From positions 1 to 64,000 of the forward strand of contig JASJFT010000035.1 in assembly GCA_030770425.1 (NCBI GenBank): DNA of 64,000 nt, read 5' to 3'. The notes below the pieces were generated by a model, which was given only the letters and a program-made list of their open reading frames with translations, did no database searches and was not told where the DNA came from. Shown piece by piece: positions 26,115 through 38,077 of this stretch. Numbering within the stretch: the first letter of the stretch is position 1; each line of letters begins with the position of its first letter. Source of the DNA: Darksidea phi (lineage: Eukaryota; Ascomycota; Dothideomycetes; Pleosporales; Lentitheciaceae). A program made the translations under genes and the position numbers.

Positions 26115-29100
26115 CTCGCTCCCTCCTTCTAAGCTTCGTTCTTAAAGATTTTATTATACCCGCTATACCTTAGCTAGTAGTACCCTCGCTTAGTAGGTTC
26201 TTTTTTCTAAACCGTATTATACCCTACGTATATATACTATATAGCCTATCTAGGGCTATAGTTATTCCGTCTCTTTAGTAATATATAAGAGTAATCGATC
26301 CGCTATCTATATAGGGTTAACTACCCTCTATCCTTAATTAACTTCCTAGATTCTAATAATACCTAAGACTTCTACGATAACTCGTTTTAAACGTTATCGT
26401 TATCTTATAGATTATCTATTTATTTATTCTCGTTCTATATTAATACCCTATTCCTATTATTATACTATACGGCCTTCTTAAACTTATTATATCGACTTTT
26501 AGTCTAGTTTTTATATAAAGTACGTCCGTCGTAGATTAAAGTATAACCTAGTAGTAACTAAGAGAGATTAGGTAAAGGTAGATAAATAGAAATCTAACCT
26601 TTAGATTAAGTTAAATACTACGCGTTCTACTTATAATAAAACTTTTATTTAAATAACTAAGCTTTATACTTATAAAGTCTATCTCTTAAAGTAGCTTCGG
26701 GACCTAGAGTATTATAATACTAAAATATACCGTTATAAGCTTACGTCCTTTAAGAAGCTAAATTAATTAAAGTAAGAAGAAGCTAAACGTTTTACTTCTT
26801 TTAATTTACTCGAGTTACTATAGTAACCCTTACTATATAAGTCTACTAACTTCTTCTTTCTAGATAGTTAGAAGTCTTTACCTCTAGATACTTCTAGTAA
26901 TACTACTTAACTAGCTTCTAGTAGTCCTATAAGTTCTTAATTAGTTCCTATATATTCTAGCTAGTAGACTATTCTATCTATTTAATTAAATACTTCTACT
27001 AATAACTAAACTTCTATAGTTTCTAGATTTTCTTAACTTTATACTTCTTATCTTCGAGCTCGATATCTATAGTTACTTCGGCGTCTTCTAGTACTAGTTC
27101 TAGTAATAATACGTAGAATATTAGATATATCCTTATATCTTTAACTAACTTTAATCTATAGTTAACTAGTCCTATTTTTTTTTAATTTTAAATAGTTTAA
27201 TTTATAAATTATCTAGTTTATTATATAGTTATTTAGTCTTTAGATTTTATTATAAAAGGAAAACTTTATCCCCTTTCTTAAGAATTAGTCCCTTAAGTCT
27301 TCTTTTATTTATTATTTTAGTTATTATAAGGTTCCTATATACTATCTATATACTAAGTTTTTTATATAATTCTTATATTAAATAGACCTTCTCTTCTACC
27401 CCTATAGATATACTCTCGATATTCTTTAGATCTCTATAAGTTATTAGCTTATATCTATAGTTTATATAGTATAGTAAGTATTTAGTTATTATAGACTTCT
27501 TATTATTATATACTAGTTATACTATTAGTAGTAATTTAATCTAGTTATTCTATAACTTATTAATATAGAATCTAAGATATTTCTCTAGAGTTTAGTTTAT
27601 TTATTCTATCTATCTATCTATTTACGAATAGAAGCTAGTTAATAGCTTTTTTTTAATTTCTAATTTTACGAATAGTATACTCTAAAATTTTAAAGTAAAT
27701 AGTTTATCTCTATCTATAAGAATCTATTCTAATAATCTATAATTAGTAATAAGTATTCTTTTAATCTCGTAAGCTATATTTTTTACTATAATTACTTCGT
27801 TCGTTAGAATAAAGTATACTACTTTAATTAATTAATTTATAATTACTATAATTATATTATATAATCTTCCTAATTTTAATTTTAATAATAATAGTAACTT
27901 TACTATAAAGTCTATTATAACGTAAGTCTATAGTTATATAGATAGTACTAATAGTTAGAGTAACTTATAGGGCTTATATCTCTTAGATTTATTCTTAAAA
28001 TATTCTAAATAGTTATCTATTACTTTCTAAACTTTCTCTCTTATATTAGTAAGTAGATATTCTCTATCTATATATCTAACTATTTTATTAATTTCTAGAT
28101 ATTCTAGTATCTTATTCTCGTAGATTTTCTATATTAGGTCTTCTCTAAGACTTAGTAGTATATAAGGTCTTATCTTTAAGTTATTTTTTAGAGTAGAGTA
28201 TTCTTTCTTATTAAAGAGTATTTTATCTTCTTTTATTCCTTTATTACTTCTTTAGATAAGTTCTTAGGCCCTTTTCTATTATTTTTTCTTAATATCTACT
28301 ACTATTATAATCTTTACTAGTCTCGTATAGTTATAAATAAGAATTCTATTAGATTTCTTTTATAAGACTAGTTTATATATAATAGGTTCGTTAGTATCTT
28401 AAAGGTCCGATTTTCTATTAAGAACGTCTACTACTCTATTTAGTATTCCTAGCTAGTAACTTATTTTAAAGTCGTAATCTACTAGTAATTCTAATTATTA
28501 GAATTATTATTAATTAAGTTTCTTTATAGTCGTAAAACTTATAAGATTTTAGTAGTTCGTAATAACCTTAATCTTATACTTAGCTTCTATAAGCTATAGC
28601 CTCTATTATTCGAATATTAATATAATAGCGCTAAGTTCCTTATTATAAATATTATAGTTTACTTCTTTTTTACTAAACTTATATAAGTAATAGAATACTA
28701 GTCTCTATTTTCTATCCTCCCCTTACTAGATAAGTATTACTTCTAGTATATAGTCTAATATATTCGTTTCTACTTTAAGAGGTTTTATTAGATTATATAT
28801 CTATAATATAGGTATTAATATAAATAGATTTTTAAGTTTATTAAAAGCTTTCTATTATTCTTAATTCTACTAAAATTCTTTTTCTTTCTTAGTTACTTCT
28901 ATAAGTAGAGCCGTAGTTTTTAAATAGTTCTTAATAAACTTCTAATAGAAGTTAGTAAATTCTAAAAAGGATTATATATCCTTAACTAATATTAGAGTTA
29001 GCTATTTCCTTATAGTCTATACTTTCTTAGAGTCTATAGATACTCCTTCTTATAAAATAATAAAATCTAGATATTTAGTTTCTATCTTATAGAATTTATA

Positions 29101-32100
29101 TTTATCTAGATAAAGTAGTAGCTTATTTTACTATAGCTTTCGTAGTACTTTCTTTATATATTCTTTATATTCTTCTAGTATTCCTTTATTATATATAAGA
29201 ATATCGTCTAGATATACTATATAGAATATATCTAAATATTTATTTAATATCTTATTAATAACTAACTAAAATATTACTAGTATATTTATTAGTTTAAATA
29301 GTATAACTCTATACTTATAGAGTCTATATTAGGTTTTAAATATTATATACTTTTTATACCCTTTTACTATTTAAATCCTATAGAATCCCTCTTAGATATT
29401 AAATTTTATAATCTACTTAACTCCTTAGAGCTAGTCTATAAGTTCTCTAATTAGTAGTAGTAGATATCTATTTTTCTTTATAATATTATTTAGATATTTA
29501 TAGTCTACGTAAAGTTATAACTTTCTATTCTTCTTTAAAATAAATAGAACTAGTAATACTATAGAGCTTTAACTTTCTTTAATATATTCTCTTTCTAAGT
29601 TCTTCGTTAAGTACTCTTTTAGTTCTTCCTATTAATCTACTATTAATAAGTATATAGGTCTAGGCTTAAGCTTTATACTCTTCTCTAAGTATATCTTATA
29701 ATCCTATTTCTAGTATTCTAGTAAATCTATATTTAGATATTCTTTAAATAACTCTTAGAACTTCTTATATTCTTAAGATATTATTAGTTATAGTCCTCTC
29801 TATACGGTTATAACTCTTTATACTATAATAATACTAACTCTTTATAGATTCTTCTTATAGATTTTTATAATCTTATAAAATAAAATTAAGTCTATTCTCC
29901 CTTTCTAAGGTATATATTAGATCTTATAGCTAGATCTACTTAGTCTTCTAATTCTTATAACTTAAGCTATCTACTTATAATCTAGTACTTTATATAGCTT
30001 CTAATCTATCTATAGATTATATTTTACTAGTTAATTATAACTAATAATTATATTAATATCTCCGATTTCTATAATATTAAATCTATAATAATCTCTAATA
30101 TTCTCTACCTCTAAGGTTACTTCTCGTATTTTAAAATAAATTATACCTTCTTTATATTCTATAGGTAATCTATCTCTAAGTTCTACTTATATAGGTTTTA
30201 TTTTAATTTAGTAGAGAATTTTATATTTCTCTACTATCTATACTAATAGAAGTATAAATTCTACTCTACTATTTATAATAACTTAGACTTTCCGTCCGTA
30301 AATTAGTATATCTACTTCTAATCTAATTAATTATTAGATACTTTCTTATATAATTTATAAAGTTATCTTTTAAATACTTTTATTAGTATAACTCTTATAT
30401 AATTAATATCGATCTAGTTTTTTAGCTTATTATTATAGATAACCTAATCCTTAGAATTATTATCTAGTTCTTAGATTTTATTCTAACGTTTCCTAGACTT
30501 ATATTAAAACGTAGAATATTATTTATTAGGTCTAGATTCTCCTTCTAACTAAGAGAGTAGACTATTTACTTATTCCTAATCTAGGTCTATTACCTTTCTA
30601 GCTTTAATAAATAGTTTCTAGTTTAGTATCTTTTATAGTCCTTCTTTTTAACTTCCCCTTAATAACGATATATCTTTTTTACTAATTACTACTTTTCTTT
30701 TATTATTCTAGGTATTATAGTATTCTTACTATATATCTAGGGCTCGTAGCTATCTTCTAGTCTTTAGGTCGTTTGGACTATTCTAGTTCTATAGCTAGTA
30801 ACTATACCTTTTATACTATTTAACGAGATATTCTTATCTTCTAAGATTTAGATAGAAAATATCTTCTTTCCTTCTAGTCGTAAGTTCTCTTTATACTAGG
30901 TATAGGATATATAATCTATTATAGTATATTTAATATATCGCTTTATAGTTAGGTTTCTAGTATATAATCCTATAGTTAGTATCCTATTTATATTTTTTAA
31001 TATCTATCTTAGTTAGTCCTTATAGCTATCGTTCTATAGCGTATTTTATTAGGAAATACTTCTCGTATTTATTATTATAGTAACTATTCTATTCTAGTTA
31101 TTCTTACTTCTTATATACTATAACCTAATTCTTATAGTTATATATATAGTATTTAGTTATTAGATATTCTTCGTCGAGAAGATATATATATAGGTAATCT
31201 TCTAGAAAAATCGTTATATTCTCTTTTTATTATATATAGTACTTATACTACCCTATATAGTAAGTTTATAGTAGGATATTATAGCCTTAATTTTCGTAAT
31301 CCTATATTATCTTATAGCCCTCCGGTCCTTAAAGCTTTAGGACTTATCCTATTACTATCTATTCTTAGTTACTAGTAACGTAAATTAGCTCTTTTACCTT
31401 AGTATAGCGCTTAGTAATATATTAACTATTACTATACCTCTAGTATTTATTATATACTAATTATTAGAAAACTATTTCTATATTAACCTTCTCTAGCTCG
31501 TTAAGTTTTAGTTCTCTAATCTTAGACTCTAGGTCTTCTTATTAGTAAGAGATTTCCTCGTCTATATCTTTTATTACGTTAAACTATTCTTTTAGAAATA
31601 ATTCTTAGTTATCTATCTCTTAGTAGACGTCTTTAATTATATTAATATACTTAACGTCCTTCTAGCTACTTATATTTCTTTTTTCGTTACTATATTTCTT
31701 AGTAAAGTATCCCTATATTCTATAGCGTAGATATACTTTTTCTTCTTAGCGTTATTTTATTTCGTCCGCTAGGACCTTCTATAGCTTTTTACCTTAGTTA
31801 TATTTTTTATTCTTTAGATATTTCTTTTCTTAAACTATATTAATATTTATTTTATTATAACCTCTATAGAACCCGTACTTAAAAGCTAACTACTCCTTTT
31901 TATAAACTTTAACTAGTTTTATAACTTCTTATTTTTTAAGTACTTATTTATATAGTTAGTTATTAATATATATTACTATTTTAATTAATTCTACTAGGTT
32001 ATCTAACTTCTTAAGTCTAGATAGCTCGTCCTTAACTACTTCCTTAAGTCCGTTATAATATATAATTATAAGAGGAGTATTATTCTAATTAATCTTATAT

Positions 32101-32690
32101 TATAGCTATTTAAATTTAGTAGTATAGACTTTTACTAACTTTATTTATTTTAATCTTTAAATCTTATATTCTACTTATTAGACCTTATTAATATCTCTAA
32201 AGACTATATATATCTATTTTTTAAAGAAGTCCTAATCTTTAAATACTATTTTTATTTCGTTATATTACTTTATTAGAGTTTCCTTATTAGCTATATAATC
32301 GTTAACTAAGGATTATATCTATACTACTACCTTTTCTATTATATATATATCTACTATAAGGATCTTATCCTAGTTACTAGTAAATATAGTAGAGTTAAAT
32401 TAATAGTATAGATCTATCTATATAAGGAATAGCTTTAGGTCTTCCTTATTATTATTATATCTTTTAGATATTTTAACTTTTACCTTCCTACTAAGTCCTA
32501 CTCTTACCTATTATAGTACTCCTTATAGTAATATTATAGCTTATTATATCTCTACTATCTAAGCTATCTATTACTAAACGAGAGTAGCTAGATCTACTAT
32601 TAGAGCTCCTATTATACTTTCTCTAGAAGTATTACGTAAGCTAGATAAAGTTACTATATTCGATATAATCTAGATTTAAGATAGTTAATA

Positions 32691-33128
32691 TATTATATAT
32701 TATATATACTTTAATACGAGATCTAGGTTAGAGCCGATAGTACGTTTATCGTACTATTAGGTTTTAATAGATTAAGGTTAAGTTAACGAATTCTATTACT
32801 AAAATAACTACTTAGGAAAAGATCTAATCTTATTTATAAGTATTAGATAAAGAACTAAAGAGAATTAACTATAAGAAATTAAAATAGAAAGTTTAAGAGA
32901 TCCTCTACCCTCTTATACCTATTTTTATTCCTTAAGATAGTAGTAGTAGTAGTAGAAGTAGTAGCTTCTATAACTTCTATAACTTCTATAGTAGTTATAG
33001 AAGTAGTTATCTTAGTAACTTCTATAACTTCTAAGTTACGTAATATTAGATTACTAACTAAGTATAGCTCGGCTATATTAGCCGCGTTAGAGCTTATCTT
33101 ATATCCTTCTAATCCTAGGGTTATAATA
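32691..33128 (-). repeat. Right (5') LTR of Gypsy B
   Basis: It is 438 bp, the same length as the left LTR. Differences between the two are almost all C/T or G/A. It is followed by the CTCTT target duplication and then by the rest of element A's LTR. Confidence 0.9.
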
Positions 33129-33133
33129 CTCTT

Positions 33134-33171
33134 CTTACTATTATTTCGTAGTATATATTTAATTCGTAATA
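33134..33171 (-). repeat. Right (5') LTR of Gypsy A, part 2
   Basis: The remaining 38 bp of the interrupted LTR match 17952-17989 (ATATATTTA then TTCGTAATA). They are followed by the target duplication TAATA at 33172-33176. Confidence 0.88.
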
Positions 33172-33352
33172 TAATAGCTAGTTAGCTTATTTAGTACGTT
33201 AAGCTCTATTTAAGTATAAGAATTCTCTATTCTTATACTCTTATAATACTATTTTAGAATAGCTTTAATATACTAATTCTACTATTAGTTAATTAGAAGG
33301 CTATTTTAACTATTATAACTTCTAGTTAATTATACTTAGTCCTAGAATCTTA

Positions 33353-33431
33353 TAATATATAGTTTATTATTAAGTAGAAAAACTTTTCTATAATAGTATA
33401 GTTACGTAATATAACTTTTTCTTAGAAAAAA
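33353..33431. repeat. Dispersed ~80-bp repeat, copy 2
   Basis: Nearly identical to 16351-16430, from the TATATAGTTTATTATTAAG block to the run of A after TTTTTCTTAG. Confidence 0.7.
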
Positions 33432-33993
33432 AATTATATTAAATTTAAATTTAAACTTTTATATACTTTAAAAAGCTTATTTTTTTTTTAAATATTACTA
33501 CTTTACTTAAATCTTATAATTTACTTTTTTATAATAAATAGTTTATAAATCTATATTTTTAAGCTTTTAAAAGTTTTATTAGATAGGTATATAGTATATA
33601 TATAGATATAAGTCTTATATATAATTAAATTATTATTATTATATTATATAAATTAAATTATACTTTAATATATTATTATATTAAATATTCTCTTTAGCTC
33701 TAGAGTATAGATCTTTATATTTCTACTATAGATTTACTAAATACTATATAATAAACTATAAAAATATTAAAATTTATTATAGTAGTTTAGTACTAGTTAT
33801 AAGAATTAAAGCTAAGCGAGTTAGCTATTCTTTAAAGCTTAATAACTAGCCCTATAATAGTTATATTTAGGTAATTTTTAACTAGCTTGAATACCTTATA
33901 TTAGGGCTTTAAAATAAACCTATTTTTATTAAAATCGACCTTATATTTAAAAAGTTATTAGACTTTTAATATTTCTTAGTAAAAGTTTATAGT

Positions 33994-34029
33994 TTACTTA
34001 GATTCGTAGCTTACTATATAAATACGTTA
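33994..34029 (-). repeat. Pogo-type terminal inverted repeat, RIPped solo end
   Basis: TTACTTAGATTCGTAGCTTA, followed by CTATATAAATACGTTA, matches the right terminal repeat at 14689-14724 with a few differences. I did not find its partner end. Confidence 0.6.
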
Positions 34030-34858
34030 TAATATTTATCTATAAATCTCGATTAAGATATTTAGATATATAAATAATTTTAAAAGTATTTATATACTTA
34101 TTTATATCTTTTATAATTATAAATATTTTATATAAAGTTATATTAAAGAATTATTCTATATTAATTTAACTTATTTAAATTTATTCTTTATTATAAATCT
34201 AATTAATTATAATTTAATCTAGACTTTTTCTTTTATAAAGCCTCTTCTTTATAAATAATTTATAAGTATTAGTTCTATTTATATATTATCTTATTCTTTA
34301 ATTAACTAAGTTTAGACTATATTAATAAGTTCTAATATTAGAATATTATCTAAATCTATTATTAAGGGTAATTTTATATTTATTATACTATATAAAGGAT
34401 AAGTATAAAGCTATTATAGTATAATTAATAGTCTTCTTTATTAATATTTATAAATCTTATAATTTAGTAGAGTTTAAAGAGATAATTAATTTAATATAAA
34501 GGATAAAATTCTAAGAATATATACTAGATAAAATATAAATAAATTAATAAAAAGTTATAATACTTTAAGCTAAAGTTTTATATATAAAATAAACTATTTT
34601 AGAGTAAAGCGCTCTAGAGAATTCGTCCGAGGTTTAATAATTAAGAAGTTTTACTTAGGCCTAGTCTATTATAAGTATTTCTTAATATCTCTTAATAACT
34701 TAATAACTACTAGACTATATACTTTAATATTAGAATAGATATTAGAATAGATATATAAGAGCTTATAGTTAAATTTTTAAAAAATATTATTAAGTAGTTA
34801 TTAAGATATTTAAGATTAAAAATTAGGCTTTTTAGTATATTTTAGAGGGTGGCGGCTC

Positions 34859-34892
34859 GCTTGGAATGGCGGCTCGCTTATGAAACACGTTA
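34859..34892 (-). repeat. Unmutated Pogo-type terminal repeat at the island border
   Basis: CTTGGAATGGCGGCTCGCTT, then ATGAAACACGTTA, aligns with the RIPped right end at 14692-14724 (CTTAGAATAGCGGCTCGCTA...). Here the G residues that RIP turned to A elsewhere are preserved. The sub-block GGCGGCTCGCTTGG also occurs just before it (34851-34864), so the site is rearranged or partly duplicated. Confidence 0.65.
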
Positions 34893-35026
34893 CGAAATAC
34901 GCGTCGTATCGTGTTGCTAGATTTGTAAGCATCGAGGAAACCGAACACTACAACACGCTGAATTGGGAAGTGGCCACGAAGAACGTCTCCCGCATCGTTC
35001 CCGAATGACATATTCAAACGCTCGAG

Positions 35027-36624
35027 ATGCCTAGCTCCAATTTTCTCTTTATCGAAGTCCAACAAACAGGGAAAGTGCCACCACGAAGGGATGTACGCAC
35101 TGCAATCCAGAAGCATGTTATGCGGGACATTGGGGTTGCACGGCGCGGGCAACCTCGACCTCGAAGCCAACTTGAGAACGTTAGGGATTGCAAGAAGCAC
35201 GAAACCTCATTATTCAGGAATATCGTCCCCAAAGTGCATACCAAAGCTATAACATCTGCGCAAGAGCTAGCATACACAGGGCCTAGTGCGAAGGTGCCCT
35301 GGTTAGTCTCAGGTGGATGTAGAACAGATCCTTTCGCGTGTTTCCCAATACATATGACTGCGGATACATCTTCCCTGATTGACTACTGTGAGTATATCGG
35401 CTCACCTTTCCTATATATCTAGCTCACTAAACATTTCGTGTAGTATTAGTCTCATCAGAACCCCGACTCCAGCCAATCAAAGAGACATGGCTGCCCATGA
35501 GCCTCTCAGATCCCGCGCTGTTCTATGAGATATTATCACACATATCGCGCGACATCACGGCGTCCTTTCCTGGGTACGCAAAGGAGAAACAAGCTTTCGC
35601 ACTCCATTCCCAAGCTCTGCAGTCGGTCAACAAGCGCCTTTCGGATCCAGTTGAAAGTGTTAGTGATGGGATCATCGCAACAATCCTGGGTTTCGCGTGC
35701 TTCAGCGTAAGCTGCTTACTTAGTTTCAGAGATTGCTATGCTAATGAAATGCAGCATTCCGACAGAGACTGGGCAAGCTATGACATGCACATGGAAGGCC
35801 TCCGCACTATCATCAGGCTAAAAGGAGGTGTCCATGCTATCAATCACAACAGAATTCTTAGACTGTTGCTGTCAGGGTATGACTGAAGTCTCCTTTCTAA
35901 CCATTCTTATGACTCATTCGAAACTAGTATTGACGTTTCCGCATCCTGCTTCGCAGGCCAACCTCCGAAGTTCCCACTCCCAATCAGCACCCTGTCCGAG
36001 CTCCGGGACGAGGGGCAAGAGATACCCTGGTGGTTCCCCCATCCTTCTGTTTACGAATCAAGCATCTGGTCAATTACGTTTCCCCGTGACCCTACATTAG
36101 TCGAAATATTCAAAGACTTGAGTATCACTTCCATGGCAATCAAAAGCGAGTTGAAAAAGAGGTTGCTATGGCAAGACCAGTCATTTTTAAGGACTTGGGT
36201 CGATCCTTTGAGCCACCGTTTGTTGGATGGTGGCATAGAGTTAAAAGACATCGACGAGACAAACTTTGTGAGTGAGTCTTGTCGCCTAGGAGCATTGATC
36301 CTATTAAGTAAGATTAGAAGACGCTTCGGAGCACGCCTCGTCTTTACTGGAGTGGAGACTGAGCGGTTGAGAACGTTATTGGAAATTTATGGTGAAGAAT
36401 GGAGAAGTTTCAGGACGATGTTGCTTTGGACAGCCATCCTGGCAGCACTCGAGACAGACAACGAAGACAGACTGTGGTTCTGCGACATCATCGGGAACAC
36501 TGCAAAAGCCATGAATCTGCAAGGATGGGACGAAATTATCGTGCACGCTTCAAATTTACTTTGGGTAGGCGATGTTTTGGACAAGGAGTGTGATAATCTG
36601 AGGCTACTCGTGCACATGGAGTAA
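35027..36624 (+). CDS. Fungal transcription-factor-domain protein lacking a zinc cluster (480 aa)
   Basis: Exons 35027-35387, 35444-35706, 35755-35876 and 35928-36624 join in frame (1443 bp). The N-terminus (FLFIEVQQTGKV, then AIQKHVMRDIGVARRG) and the body with MHMEGLRTIIRLKGG and LLSGIDVSASCF resemble the many fungal proteins that carry a 'fungal-specific transcription factor' (Fungal_trans_2-like) region. These often have no Zn2Cys6 cluster at the start, and none is visible here. Intron 2 (48 bp) is a multiple of three and stop-free, so it could be retained; it is called because the flanks then match the family pattern and a CTAAT branch point is present. The gene begins 135 bp from the RIPped island and its stop lies 49 bp from the stop of the opposing NmrA-like gene. 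Target and role are unknown; it could act as a co-regulator or be a paralogue without DNA binding. Confidence 0.8.
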
Positions 36625-36673
36625 GAGATTACTTATCTATGAGAACGCCCAAAAACCACAACGGTCATTATAA

Positions 36674-37733
36674 TTACGACTGCGAAGGCATTGGGAAGTC
36701 CCTAGCCAACCTATCCTCACCTCGTTTCAGATCCTCGAAAAATTTCCTCACCGCTTCGTCTAACGTCGCCGGCTTGAACGAAAACTTGTCGTTGTCCCAC
36801 GGTTTTGGTACAGACACCGCGTTGATATCACCCATGAGGGACTTGAGCGAGAAGGCCAATTCTCCATCCACGTCACCCTTCTCCGCATACGCCTTCTGCG
36901 CATCAATCGCGTCTTGGCGAGGGTGATAGGTGCATGTATACTTAACACCTTGCACCTTTTCTAAGGTGGCCACGACATCCTTCCAGGCGTAATTTCCTCC
37001 AGGAATGCGGAATATGCGTTCTTGTGAGGGTGATTTAGGGAGGAAGACCGATTCCACGAGATACTTCGCGACACTGTTCAAAAAAAAAAATCAGTAAACT
37101 ATCTCAGGCAGCTTCTCGCTCTATAAGAAAACTTACTCATGAACAGCAGTAAGGGCCTCCTGCTTCTCAGGTGGCCCATAAAACGTAAACGTATGCTTGT
37201 CAATATCCATGCCGAATAGCGGATGCAGCGCGAACTCGATGAACCCTCCAGTGATGAGGAATGTATAGTTGAATCCAGGATTCTGCTTTGCAACATTGCG
37301 CAGATACTGGCGGGTGATATGCTTGTCGCGCCAGTATCGGTTTGTCAAGTAATCTCCTTGCCCGATGTCAGACCCGAACTCAGATGGATAGAATTCGGTC
37401 ACGCCTGCGGCCATGGCGGCATCGATGATGGCAGGCTGGCATTTCATGGCATGGTTTCCAAGCATGCAGATCACAATATCGAACCCTAAGTTTTGTCAGC
37501 TCATGTCGCATTGAGAAATCGCAGGCGGAACCTTTGAAAGAATCCGGAGAATCAAAAGCCCCTAGAACGAGCTCAAAGCCCTTTGCTTCGTGCTCAGCGA
37601 ACTTTTGTTTTTTGGGCTCTTCGGTTAGGATAGCGATGCGATTGAAGCGTGAACGATTCGCAAGCAGTTCTCGGGTCACAGGACCGCCGAGATAGCCACC
37701 TGCACCGATGAGAAGGATTGATGGAGCAGACAT
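36674..37733 (-). CDS. NmrA-like / isoflavone-reductase-like NAD(P)-binding protein (316 aa)
   Basis: Exons (complement) 37532-37733, 37137-37485 and 36674-37073 give 951 bp. The N-terminus ILLIGAGGYLGGPVTREL is a Rossmann GxxGxxG nucleotide-binding loop. The second exon has FDIVICMLGNHAM and YPSEFGSDIGQGD, where NmrA/isoflavone reductase relatives have the (F)xPSEFG motif. Length about 310-320 aa is normal for the family. Members are either NAD(P)H-dependent reductases of phenolic or secondary metabolites or redox-sensing regulators; the sequence alone does not decide. A short A-tract acts as polypyrimidine tract before the last acceptor (about 37081-37090). It is convergent with the transcription-factor-domain gene, 49 bp apart. 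Expression is likely cytosolic, with no signal peptide. Confidence 0.85.
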
Positions 37734-38077
37734 GGTATGATACGTGGTGAGGGTTCAGTGTCAAATGATGAGATATGCACCAGTTTTTGTTGAAGTTGAA
37801 GGATCGAAATGAGGTGTGCAGTGGTTATGAATGAGAGACTTCTTGAAAGCAATCCAAAGTTTAAATATTGTTGCTCGGCCCAACAATAATTTCGAAGTCG
37901 TGGCGAAAGACGGTGCATTTCCAATCTTCATCCCACTAGGTGATATATCCACTTCCTATTTGGGTCTGATCTTCTCTCCCGCCTCCAACTTAGAGACCCG
38001 ATTAGGAAATGGGTGTTTTGAGCCAATGAGAAACGATCAAAATTCAGTAGGGCAGACAAGGTTGCCCTGCCTATATA
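37734..38077. promoter_or_regulatory. Upstream region of the NmrA-like gene
   Basis: This is 344 bp between the NmrA-like start codon and the end of the Tc1-like relic. No other gene is visible. It should hold the promoter of the NmrA-like gene, but no clear TATA or operator-like repeat stands out. Confidence 0.4.

Larger units (their letters stand above)
25677..33128 (-). mobile_element. Ty3/Gypsy LTR retrotransposon B (RIPped), nested in element A
   Basis: The element is 7452 bp long, bounded by two 438-bp LTRs and flanked by the 5-bp duplication CTCTT (25672-25676 and 33129-33133). It is inserted in the right LTR of element A. Coding strand is minus. The complement at about 29185-29220 reads YIVYLDDILIYN, the Gypsy reverse transcriptase active site with both catalytic Asp codons intact. 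Downstream of it is SFLEFTNFY-KFIKNY (about 28920-28985), typical of the Gypsy RT/RNase H junction. Stops replace Trp/Gln/Arg positions throughout, so the element cannot function. It is younger than A because it interrupts A's LTR. Confidence 0.92.
17525..33171 (-). mobile_element. Ty3/Gypsy LTR retrotransposon A (RIPped), with two nested insertions
   Basis: Two 465-bp LTRs bound the element, and the 5-bp target duplication TAATA flanks it exactly (17520-17524 and 33172-33176). Coding strand is minus: around 22190-22220 the complement reads IVYFNNILIYS, a RIP-altered version of the Gypsy reverse transcriptase active-site motif YLDDILIYS. It is followed by KEYIKKVL-like sequence typical of the Ty3/Gypsy palm and thumb. 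After subtraction of the 1130-bp insertion plus its 15-bp duplication and of element B plus its 5-bp duplication, the element is about 7.05 kb, normal for the class. All frames are broken. Just inside the right-hand (5') LTR, the complement contains TTAACTATCT, also present at the same place in element B, so this may be the primer-binding region. Confidence 0.9.
1..34849. other. RIP-mutated, AT-rich, gene-free heterochromatic island
   Basis: Over about 35 kb the sequence is almost only A, T and TpA-rich strings. TpG and CpA are nearly absent, whereas CpG, CpT and ApG survive. This is the pattern left by repeat-induced point mutation, which converts CpA to TpA in duplicated DNA of filamentous ascomycetes. 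No reading frame of gene length is open on either strand. The island is composed of nested, decayed transposable elements listed separately. It ends sharply at about 34850, where normal base composition begins within a few bases. The process assignment is inference from composition; the composition itself is directly visible. Confidence 0.95.
33177..34858. other. RIPped sequence right of element A, no gene
   Basis: About 1.7 kb of stop-filled AT-rich DNA. It holds the second copy of the dispersed 80-bp repeat (33353-33431) and a Pogo-type terminal-repeat-like end at 33994-34029. Nothing else was recognised. Confidence 0.75.

Noticed and set aside
34832..35277. Minus-strand open frames over the first exon of the transcription-factor-domain gene
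   Set aside because: They are shadows of the plus-strand exon; the plus-strand product has family features and good splice sites, the minus frames have none.
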